Source: Cudoniella acicularis
Taxonomy: Eukaryota; Ascomycota; Leotiomycetes; Helotiales; Helotiaceae
NCBI GenBank assembly: GCA_013054445.1
Contig: JAAMPI010000385.1
Coordinates: 1 to 40,108 of the forward strand
DNA length: 40,108 nt
Reading direction: 5' to 3'
Part shown: piece by piece, positions 31,169 to 40,108 of the stretch
Layout: each line of letters opens with the position of its first letter
How positions within the stretch are numbered: position 1 is the stretch's first letter
Position numbers and translations under genes: made by a program
Notes under the pieces: model-generated
Seen by the model: the letters and a program-made list of their open reading frames with translations, nothing else
What the model was told of the DNA's origin: nothing
Database searches by the model: none

Positions 31169-32293
31169 TGACACAACGACTATGGCCAATTATGTGGCCC
31201 ACGAATCCCACACATCCTCCTTGCATACCGCAGGCATATTAAAAAGTTGCTATGCACAAACACAGACTTCAAAGGCGTTCATTAGGGTCGCATTACATGG
31301 TGTATTGGAGTCACTTCACATATGAGCGATTTGGTCGAACACTTTTATTTTTCATTAGACTGGCGTCGGCCGTCTCCTTCACGAGCATACTTGGGGAAGA
31401 CTACGACAGGTGGATTATTCATGGACTTGAAACTTGAAGAGTAGCAAGATGAGATGTAATGCTGCAAAGCTCGCCAGAACATGGGAGAAATTGGTGTGGC
31501 ACATTGTCTAGGCTGGCTATTTGATTTTTCTCGCCCTAACGACAATAAACAACCCTCTCCTCAAAAGCATCGCACTTTGATTTGTTTCATAGGCTTTGGG
31601 GTGATGGTTGCATTTCAGCAGATTTCAAGCCCTCGTCTCCTTCATCGGACTGGTTTCTGCCAATTCCTGTTACATCGCATCGTATTTCAGCGTCGGTCAC
31701 CATGTTTGAGGGAAGGTTAGGAGATAGGGCATAGTCTGCGTAATCAATGATACTCTTCGTTCTGGCAGAGAAACCTGGATTGACTCTGATGCTTGTGATT
31801 GTTGAGTCGGTTTAATAGCGCCGCATGTGAAAGGGTATTTTAACTTTTTAATACCGCTGTCTAGTCCCACTTGGAATTTCTTTTTTCTAAATTAAGTGTG
31901 TTTGAGTTTATGCCTAATGCACCTAGGTAGTGCGGATGCACTCTTAAATTGTGCCCAGGTATGTCTCAGCTAGAAAAGTTTTAATTATGCCTACGACGAT
32001 GATTCAGCCTTGAGTTTCAATTTCAGACTGGTTAAGGCTTGCATCAAGCATGGCGCTTGTTCATGTAACCTCATCTATCCGGAAATATATTGGTTATGAA
32101 AAGTAGTAGCCTTGTCTTGGCACAATTCAGCCTTCTCGGTAAGGCGCTAAAATATTTTTCGTGACACCCAGTTCATCCCATCTATCTCACCCTACTCAAC
32201 TCCGGCGAGGCAATTAATCTGGCTTTCCGTAGCAATTATCTCAGGCTGTGGGCTGGTACCCGGCAAGCAGTCTTTTCAGCTTCTCGAGCAATC
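31169..32293. other. Intergenic between the Bni4-like gene and dus1
   Basis: The first part is presumably 3' UTR of the Bni4-like gene; the last 300 bp the dus1 promoter. Short frames (31252-31437, 31345-31545, 31481-31720) lack domains. Nothing else is seen. Confidence 0.5.
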
Positions 32294-34094
32294 ATGACAA
32301 AGTCCCAAGCGGAATCTGCCTTCACGGCGATGGCATCCCCTTCAGGGCCGGACTCAAATGGCAACGACAATACCTCCAGCAAGGTCCCAGCAAAGAGGCT
32401 TCACGGTCGCGCATTTTACGAGAGTATTGGAAGCCCAAAATTCATCCTTGCGCCCATGGTCGATCAATCCGAATTTGTGCGTAGACATTCTTCATCTTGG
32501 AGCGCAAGCACTAATACTTATTCTCTAGGCCTGGCGCATGTTGACTCGATCCTTTATGTCGCACTCTTCTCCCCAAGACCTTCTAGCATACACGCCCATG
32601 CTACATGCGCGAATGTTCAACGAGACGTCCAAATTCAGATACAGCCATTTCCAACCTCTCCGAGAACCTCTGTCCGCAGAATCGATCGCTACACTTCCTA
32701 AAGAGCTATACCTTGACGGAAATCCTGCATTTGACCGGCCTCTTTTCGTTCAATTCTGTGCCAATGATCCTGATGAGCTTCTGAGTGCTGCAAAATATGT
32801 TACTCCGTTTTGCGATGCTGTGGATTTGAACCTAGGATGTCCGCAGGGCATTGCGAGGAAGGGGAAATATGGAGCATTTCTACAGGAAGACCAGGACCTT
32901 ATCTTCAACTTGATCAACAAGCTGCATACTGAATTAGATGTCCCTGTCACGGCAAAAATAAGGATACTTGACACAAGAGAGCAAACGCTGGGATATGCGA
33001 GGAACGTTGTGCGTGCTGGAGCGAGTATTGTGACTGTTCACGGGAGAACGAGGGAGATGAAGGGACACAAAACGGGACTCGCGGATTGGAAAGTCATCAA
33101 ATGGTTGAGGGATCAGCTGCCAAGAGAGGTGGTAATGTTCGCGAATGGCAATATCTTAAGGAAGGAGGATATTGATCGGTGTTTGGAAGAGACTGGTGTT
33201 GATGGTGTGATGAGTGCTGAAGGGAATCTTTGTGATCCGGCTATCTTTGCTACACCGCCACCTATTGGAGGTGAAGGCAGAGAATATTGGAGGGGAAGAG
33301 ATGGCAAGGGCGGTTGGAGGATGGATGCGGTTTTCAGACGTTATATGGACATCCTCTACAAGCACGTCCTCGAAGTCCAACCTCCTATTCGAAAGCCACT
33401 ATACCTTCCTTCAGATTCAGAACCAAGTGCAGCTACTGAGAAAAATGGGATTGAGCAAAAGAGGAACAGGGAGTCAGGAGTAGGGGATGAAGAAGGACCT
33501 CCTCAAAAGAAACAGAAAAAAGAGAAGCGAGAGAGAACACAAAATCCCAACCTTCTAGCCATGCAACCGCATCTATTCCACCTACTAAGATCTCTCGTTG
33601 CCAAACACCACACCGTAAGAGACGCACTTGCCAAATCTCGAGCAGGCGACATCGCAGCCTTTGAGAACGTCCTCCAAATGGTAGAAGCGGTCGTGAAAGA
33701 GGGCTTACAAGAGTACGAGCAAACCGATGGCCGAAGCTGGGAGGAGGAACTAGCGAAAGGTGAGCGGCTTAAAGCTCCTAGAGAAGTAGAAGCTGGAAAG
33801 GAGGAGATGGATGAGAGTTCTGTGGAGACGGTGAGGCAGTGCGAGAGGCCTTGGTGGGTTCTGCAGCCGTATGTAAGGCCGCTTCCTAAGGAGGCGCTGG
33901 CGAAGGGGAGTTTGACGTTAAGTAAAAAGGATAGAGCCAAGATGGAGGCGGACGCAGTTGCTGCGAAAGCTAAGGCTAAGGCTGCTGAGGAGGAGGCGAG
34001 TATGGTGCCGAACGGGCATGTTAAGGTGGAGCGTCTGGAGGATGGAAGTGGGGAGACAGTGGAGATTCCGAAGGAAGGACTGGTTTGTGGGTGA
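32294..34094 (+). CDS. dus1: tRNA-dihydrouridine synthase Dus1
   Basis: Exons 32294-32476 and 32529-34094, with a 52-nt intron, encode 582 aa. The TIM-barrel FMN domain begins FILAPMVDQSEFAWRML and includes PLFVQFCANDP, the catalytic cysteine in DLNLGCPQGIARKGKYGAF (Cys165), VTAKIRIL, IVTVHGRTREMKG for FMN phosphate contacts, and MFANGNI with GVDGVMSAEG. This is the Dus1 signature rather than Dus2-4. Dus1 reduces uridines 16 and 17 in the D-loop of cytoplasmic tRNAs using NAD(P)H. The C-terminal half adds a Lys-rich probable nuclear-localisation segment (PPQKKQKKEKRER) and an extension with a charged helix, making it longer than yeast Dus1 (423 aa). The intron splits the N-terminal motif at SEF/AWR, which supports the model. 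Confidence 0.95.
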
Positions 34095-36228
34095 TGATAT
34101 GATAGACTCTCTTGGGTCTATTGAGATGCTTGATGTAGGGATTTTGCGAATTCCCATTTCTTGTTGGTGGCATAGGGCATGAAACTAATAGGTAATTTGT
34201 GGCTGAGTGCTCAAGAGCTGACGCACCTTGGTTCTATATAGGAAATCCCTCATACAAGTCCACTAGAGTTATCGAAATTCAAAGCTTCTCTTCTTATCTA
34301 ATCGAAATCATGCATTGCACTTTTCTAAAATGCAAACCTGTATATTGAGAAACTGGAAACTCAAGCAGCGATCGCCCTTTTCGATTTTCTTTGATTTACA
34401 CTTCAAGGGAAGGACGTCTGTCATATCTTGAAATCTCGATTCAGAGAATCTGATAGTCAGTGCTCGAAGTTTATTAAAGCTCCCTGTGTGTGTATTCTGA
34501 GCGCGTTTTCACGTTCTGCAATTTTGTAAATGGTGTTATTGTTTTGAAGAAAACGAAAGAATGGATAAGGGCTATAAATGTTGTTTGCGGGGTATATGAT
34601 AAGTATGACAGCAGCTTGGGAGTTGATAGTATATAAATTGCTACGTAAGCGGTATGTATTTATGTTGTTAGTTTTCACGTTTGCGGAGTCAATTGTGGAG
34701 TGCGAGTAGTAAGTTGGATGTGCTGTTGCGAGGGGTGTTTGTTTATATTTACTTTTTCGTTCGTTCTATTAACAAATTCAAAGTTTCCCATCTCATAGGT
34801 GGCTTTACAGCTTCTCTTGCCTTACTTTAACCACCAGGCTTATTGCCTTCTATTTCTCCCTCATTAAACAACTTCAAATATCCTCCGGCTTGAGGTTTCT
34901 TGGTAACTTTGCCGGTGTTTCAGGGTGGTCGTTAGCCTTGTAGGCGGTGGGATTGCGAGCATAGCATACTAGATAGCTTGGACGTTTTAAGCTTCTACGA
35001 TTTGAGGTTGGAAAGGAGTGGATTTCATTGAATATAATACCTTTAGGGGTATTTTGTTTTATTAATGAGGGAGGAGGGCGGAGGAGGAAGGGTGAATCGT
35101 TTCCAGGCTCGTATTATTTTGTAGTGAATCAAATCAACTTGAATCTTGGGTCAATGAGGACTATAGAAGCTGGCAAAGTCAGGTTTTCAAGTAGTGAATA
35201 ATAGGTCACAGTTGGAATAGATAGTAATCTTACGTAGGTTTGGAAATTCACCGCTTGTTAACATAGCTTTATCTAGCTTTCTATTCACTTTCTATAATAC
35301 TTTTTGCTTATAAAAGAACCCGTAACCAGCCAACTGAAGAAAAAGATCAACGAACATCTCGCAGACTTGTGGGATAAAAATGGAGGGCGAGAGGATCGCA
35401 AAGCTGTCTGTTCGCGGGGATATGGATTACATGGGATATTTGTGCTTTTATCTTTGGTTAAAATTAACAGTTTCTTGGGCCCTATTTAGTGGTGGACTCG
35501 CCTAGCACGTGTTTTCTGTTTACGTTCTCAGTCGGCTGAAAAAAAGTTCGTTTGATTGTTGCTTGCTCGACTGTCTGTCATGGGGTTCGTTTCTTAAGTT
35601 TATATAATGATTCTATAAAGATTGGACGGATTCGCAAAAGTTTTGTTATTATCCAGATGCAAACTGCTATGCTATTTCAGTCGAGGGGCTTGGCTCGGAA
35701 TCCTCTTACGGTAGATTTAACAAATGTTCCTGGACTAATTGGAGAGGCCTTATACTTGAGATAGGCGGTGCAAGAGTGGAAACTGTCAACTTGTGGATTA
35801 GAGAGGTAATAATGAATATGCTTTACTTGCTTTTGTAAGTGGTCCCGTATTTTATAACTTGTTCAATTTCAAAATTGGCTAGTCATGCAAAAATAGTAGA
35901 TTTCGAAGACTTCGCGAAGTCAATACTGGAATGACTACGGAGGCTACGGTGCGCTTCTTAGCATCACCGCAGCTTGAGGGAAAATTAATAGACAAAAAGA
36001 AATACTATTGCCTCGTATCATTCGAAAGAGTTAGATACTCTTATTTCCATCTTTCTTTTTGCGTAAGTAATCAACCTAACAACGACAAAAATTTCAAAAA
36101 ATCAAAAATTAGTCCAAAAATTAATAAAACTGTAATATTTCTGAAGTCTAAGTTCCACCTCATATCTGCAGAACAACTTAAGGGCAACCTTGTCCAAGGC
36201 CAGTGCTGATATAGTAGCAATCCGCATC
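34095..36228. other. AT-rich gene-poor region, left part
   Basis: Short frames only (34457-34678 minus, 35304-35489, 35552-35764, 35931-36209 plus), none recognisable. A 14-bp perfect palindrome GACTTCGCGAAGTC is at 35908-35921. No transposase, reverse transcriptase or terminal repeats were found. Composition fits an AT-rich compartment. Confidence 0.45.
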
Positions 36229-36616
36229 CTATTTCAAATGATCAGCATAATTTCCAATTTTGCACTATGGTAACAACAACCGAGAGAAAAAGGGTGAAAT
36301 GTTAGAAAGCAGGGAAGAACCTACACATTGAGTAGGCGTTACACTATTATTTCTGCTGAAATCGGCAACGAAAGAAGTCTGACTGCAAGGGTTACCGCTT
36401 TTATGCTGCCTAGCGCAGGCGGATGGACCGCCGTCTGATCCGCCCCAGCAGCAGTCTTGGGATACGCTGCACTGCTTTTGCAATTGGTGGTCAGGGGGAG
36501 GGGTTTTCAAATTTATGGGAAGGAGGAAGGTGTAACGGAATGAGATAAATTTACAGCGAGGTACTTGGCACAAGTGCTGCGAGTGCAATAACTTTAAGGA
36601 GGGTTGTGTATTGCAT
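36229..36616 (-). CDS. Small secreted cysteine-rich protein (79 aa), effector-like
   Basis: Three exons, 36616-36555, 36466-36325 and 36264-36229, encode 79 aa. Intron 1 (88 nt) has donor GTAAAT, intron 2 (60 nt) has donor GTAGGT and a CTAAC branch point. The N-terminus MQYTTLLKVIALAALVPSTS is a signal peptide. The mature part has exactly six cysteines (26, 27, 38, 48, 68, 69) in a CC-C-C-CC pattern, giving an even number for three disulfides, with a CCWGG start and QCCKIG near the end. A minus-strand TATA-type sequence GATATAAG lies at 36772-36779, and a C/T-rich leader runs to the ATG. The model depends on choosing the third AG of intron 1, the only acceptor I found that keeps the frame with the signal-peptide exon. 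The gene lies alone in AT-rich DNA, a typical setting for fungal effectors. Function unknown; no family recognised. Confidence 0.7.
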
Positions 36617-37828
36617 CTTGATTGCCTGAGGTGCGGATGTGATTCAAATGATTTACAAGTGAGAAAAGAAGAGTTGCGAGGGTCTTCGATCTGTTGCTTT
36701 TTGTGCTGATGAAATGATAGTAAAGAGAATGAAGATGAGATAGATTTTCTTTTCGAGGCATAGACAATACTCTTATATCTTCAAACCCCTCTACTGGACT
36801 GGACTTTTACATAAGACCGTTGGCCTTGTTGATTTGTTCTTGTATTCGAATTTCCGAGGCGGCACTTCTATGCCAAGAGATACCGTACTAGTTCCGCTTA
36901 ACAAGAAATGGATGCAATGTCTCAAGTGTACTTTCACTTCAAAGTAATGACAAAAGGCTAAGAACATATAAGCTTGACGTCTTTTATGCTTGGCTGAAGT
37001 TCTTGACACCGTCAAAAATCACTTTCAGGCGTACCTTCTTCAAGGTGTTGGGTGGCGGAAAATTTGGGAACATGAATCGAAAATGTCAAACTCTGAGCCT
37101 TGGGCGAGCAAATATCCGACTCGCTACAAACTTAAAATTCATCCAAACTACACGTCAATGGAAATTGAGAAGAAGGTTTCAAGAGCCTCAAAGACATTGA
37201 CATGACTTGCGCCAGTAGTCATCTCCGACTGCAGTTACTGGTTGAAGGTTAATTTGAGTTTATGTATGTCATCTAGACGGAGAGTTTATATGACTGTTTA
37301 TATAAGCTTTTATTAGACGGACCCGGTTTAGTTTGGCGGTATGCTGTTCCTCATTTCAGCTGATGAGATGGGACGAACTCCCTTCTAGCCCCTTTTTCAC
37401 AAAAGAGACATCCACGTGATGTATTAGAATTTTGTCACTGGTGAAGTTTAATGCGACTGTGGATTGTTTCTCAGTACAATTGCATCGTCGATGAACTTGC
37501 ACCTTTTACACTGATAAGTTACCTCTACTTTACGGGTATAATCTTCCAAGTTATCACCAATCTAAATTTTTATCCGGTCTACCATTGGATGGTTCGTGCC
37601 ACGAAGTCACCCACAACACTTCAAAGGATAAACATCGTGCCATGATTTGAGGTCAGATAAAATTTTAAAATTAGTTCGAACTAGAGTTTTCGGTTATAAA
37701 TTCTAAATAAGTCGTCTTTTAACTGATCAATTATTTCAGAATCTTCAAGTGTTCTCGGCGATTTAAGGATAATTTCAAAGCTGGCCTCAAAGGAATTGGC
37801 TGGCTTGACCATTACTTATCTACGTTTT

Positions 37829-37910
37829 CCACGTTAAATCAACGTGGGAAGATATAAAAAAGCATTTTTTTTCCCTCCGTTTCTTCAACTTCTTTACGAC
37901 CCTCTCTAGA
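37829..37910 (+). promoter_or_regulatory. Promoter-like dyad, TATA and pyrimidine tract without an evident gene
   Basis: CCACGTT (37829-37835) and AACGTGG (37841-37847) form a perfect 7-bp inverted repeat around a 5-bp spacer. GATATAAAAAAG follows at 37851, then a C/T-rich tract to about 37910, the usual order of a fungal promoter. The next ATGs (37943, 37950) open only very short frames. Confidence 0.35.
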
Positions 37911-39426
37911 AAAAAAAAGTCGGCACACCTCTCAAAGGAGGTGATGCATCATGATAGAAATCGCTAGAAACTTTTAATTGCTTGGCCCAGTTAGTCTTTC
38001 ACATGGTAATGCCCCAGGAAAACCCGAGGCCGGTACCGAAGTGGAATTTATCTTGGAGTACTCATTCCATGCTTGGATTACCCCAGTTCTCAATTTTGCA
38101 AAGCGTCGACATGAGGTGCGTTCATCTGAGCACCAATCTTTAAAGTAGCGTCGAGGCGAGACGCCTATTGAGAAATCAGTTCCATTTGGTTGCGACACCT
38201 CAGGTGCCGCGTTTTGTTGCCCTCGGCAGGGAAGGAGTTGTAGAGTGGCGCCTTGCTCTGCGTGCCGAAACGGAAGGAAAGGGGGAGCACTTGCCTACCA
38301 AAATTGCACGGCACTACCACCTCAAAATAGGATGCAACTCACTCGCTCTTGCTGTTTTGTAGCACTGTGAGGTTTAAATGAGGCAGGCGCAAGATATAGC
38401 TCGCCAGGCTTAATGAGGTGATGAGTGGTAATAGCAACGTCGCGATTCCTCAGTAATAGAAACATTTAGCGATTTTATGATAACTTGTATCTACGTTTCT
38501 TTCCTAGAAATTTCTTAATACAACACCAGTTTTTGAGTTTCATACTAGAGGGGTTGTCAGTGAGATGGATTTTTTTCTCTTCATAACCCCTTCTATCAGC
38601 GGTGCACCCTCTCGCAGAGAGCTGCTACTCGCAGGCATTGTACTTTTATTGCCGGGAAGAAGAGGCCGTTAAGATTTTAAGGGATAGGAGAAGAGTGGGA
38701 AATTTTCAAAAGGGAGGTATCACCAGAAAAGACCGTATTCAATGCCGCTTTTATAAGACGCATTCACTTCATTCTCACCCAAGAATAAAAGGGTTTTTTT
38801 GGAGCGTTGAAAAGACACCTTGCTTAGATTCACTTTTGTCTTTCCAATGGTCCCTAGGTATAGCACTGAAGATACAAGACGCGTTGTTGGAGCGGGGTTA
38901 ATGTTCTGCGTGCTTTTCTAAGACTCGGCTATAGAGATCTAGAGGGTTCACGGGGTTGCCAGACAGCGACTTCCCCCTTGCATGGAGCTGTTTTATTGGT
39001 CGCGGTCACTTGTCAGCCCCTCTCTGTTAAGGTAATTAACAATGACTTAAGTCACTCTTTACTATAATTGCAACTTTAAGCAACATCTTCAATCACCGTC
39101 GCAACCTCCAATTGCGGTTTTGTAGAAAATACTTCGAAAATTGAAGACCTTCCACATAAACTACGACTTAAGAATTCACCGTAGAGATTCTTCTATTAAT
39201 CTTCTTGTTTTGCACATCAATTGCTTTTAAATCATTTATAGCGATCATTGACTTATTTTGAACTTTGAAGTCCTTTTCATATAATCTCGCCTGAAAAGCC
39301 AAGCAACCCATAATGTGTTAGATAAGTAACGGAATACGCGAATTTATTTGCAAATATTACTTTCCCTATTTGTTTTTGGGCACTTTTATTCACTCGCTCG
39401 TATCTATCTCTGGTTCAAGGGGTTTT

Positions 39427-39584
39427 TTCGCCCCTTCGGGCGAAGTTCTCCCGATGTTACACCTACGTTCTTTCTGGGGTTGAACAAAAGAGGAGAAGAT
39501 CAGTCGTGCAACCTTCCAATATAATCGCCGACGTACATGTACGCCGAAAGTGCGGGGTATAGTAGGGAGGCCCCTTGGAGGGGC
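39427..39584 (+). other. Cluster of short hairpins and a 12-bp palindrome
   Basis: TTCGCCCCTTCGGGCGAA at 39427-39444 forms a perfect 7-bp stem with a four-base loop. CGTACATGTACG at 39532-39543 is a perfect palindrome. 39570-39584 forms a 5-bp GCCCC/GGGGC stem. The cluster stands out as GC-rich within AT-rich DNA and lies 200-350 bp upstream of the transporter start. It could be regulatory sites or a structured RNA. Confidence 0.4.
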
Positions 39585-39779
39585 AATGCCGAAAAGGTTA
39601 TTAGTTGACTGCAGAAGTTTTGGCTACCCTTACTTTTAACATCTTCTCCGGACATGCAATCTCATTGACTCTTGTTGAGTTTGGGATGGAAATCCTCTTG
39701 GTTTAAAATCTATTAAGATCTTCCCTACAATCAATAACACGATATTTATTTTCCCTATAAAGGCCTATTCGAGAGCAAG

Positions 39780-40108
39780 ATGGCCGATAATAGTATCCAT
39801 GAAGACCAGGATGGCACTTCTCCGCGTCCTTTCTTGCAACGACACTTGACAATTCTCTCAACAATTGTAATTGCTCTAGGAGGGTATGCCATTAATTTCC
39901 CGCTTCAAACCACATAGGAAATGATTTCCACGTCCACTAATCAATGTAATCGCCACAGAATAACCTTCGGACTCGATACAGGTCTAATCGCTACAACCAT
40001 CGCCCATTCCTCCTTCACTAACTATAGTAATTAACCAATTCCTTTGTTCCTTCCCATTGAATCTCCCATCTCCTTGCTTGAGGAGACATTTTATCTTCCA
40101 GCTCCTCT
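39780..40108 (+). CDS. MFS sugar-type transporter, 5' end only
   Basis: Exon 1 (39780-39883) encodes a hydrophilic start MADNSIHEDQDGTSPRPFL and the beginning of membrane segment 1 (LTILSTIVIALGG). A 75-nt intron (39884-39958; donor GTATGC) is followed by exon 2, ITFGLDTGLIATTIAHSSF, to about 40026, where GTAATT starts a second intron. The GG(I/L)xFGxDTG motif in the first helix is typical of the sugar porter branch of the major facilitator superfamily in fungi. The remaining helices lie beyond the window, so substrate and intactness cannot be judged. A TATAAAGG at about 39756 is only 24 bp from the ATG, too close to be a normal TATA box. Confidence 0.7.

Larger units (their letters stand above)
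36617..39779. other. AT-rich gene-poor region, right part
   Basis: It contains the promoter of the small secreted protein gene (36617-36790). Frames at 36990-37205, 37451-37645, 37974-38198 (-), 38168-38362 and 38602-38901 have no domains. A promoter-like dyad plus TATA at 37829-37860 has no evident gene after it, and hairpin-forming sequences lie at 39427-39584. Nothing else is supported. Confidence 0.45.

Noticed and set aside
37974..38198. Degraded coding relic on the minus strand with W/G-rich text interrupted by TGA codons
   Set aside because: The text (for example HFGTGLGFSWGITM) looks protein-like, but the stretch is too short and no family could be recognised.
34095..39779. Retrotransposon remains or CRISPR-like arrays in the AT-rich region
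   Set aside because: No reverse transcriptase, integrase, long terminal repeats or regularly spaced repeats were seen.

Overview
The window is nuclear DNA of a filamentous ascomycete (Pezizomycotina). The introns are short (mostly 46-90 nt, up to 174), with GTRNGT donors and CTAAC/CTAAT/CTGAC branch points. The housekeeping proteins (Ubc1, Rpt2, Swc5, Dus1, a Bni4-like protein) read like filamentous-ascomycete orthologues. I favour Leotiomycetes on general resemblance, but the sequence does not prove it. Gene-dense segments of ordinary base composition alternate with AT-rich, gene-poor stretches (about 1-0.9, 4.3-4.9, 18.4-19.3, 21.3-21.5 and 34.1-39.8 kb).

Layout. 1.0-4.2 kb: ubc1 (-) and rpt2 (+) form a divergent ubiquitin-proteasome pair around an 869-bp promoter. 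4.6-4.8 kb: a tRNA-like Pol III unit. 5.7-6.4 kb: a doubtful interrupted frame. 7.3-9.8 kb: a CorA-like membrane protein gene with one homopolymer frameshift. 10.3-12.3 kb: an intact arginyl-tRNA synthetase paralogue that has lost both class I catalytic signatures. 12.5-14.5 kb: a hypothetical frame followed by a repeat island (minisatellite, foldback element, MITE). 17.2-18.4 kb: a BTB/POZ gene with a one-base frameshift. 19.3-20.8 kb: a secreted alpha/beta hydrolase (-). 21.6-21.95 kb: a diverged tandem duplication. 22.3-23.4 kb: swc5 (-). 23.4-28.3 kb: almost 5 kb without a convincing gene, upstream of a Bni4-like gene (28.3-31.2 kb). 32.3-34.1 kb: dus1. 34.1-39.8 kb: AT-rich, holding a small secreted six-cysteine protein gene (-). 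From 39.8 kb: the 5' end of an MFS sugar-type transporter, cut by the window edge.

The genes do not form one pathway or an evident biosynthetic cluster. The functional pairing I can defend is ubc1/rpt2. The most unusual items are the catalytically degenerate ArgRS-like protein, the effector-like cysteine-rich protein in AT-rich DNA, the start-codon-only first exon of rpt2, and two single-base frameshifts in otherwise well-preserved genes, which are either assembly errors or recent inactivations. All gene models are hand-spliced from sequence signals and reading frame, without database searches or transcripts.
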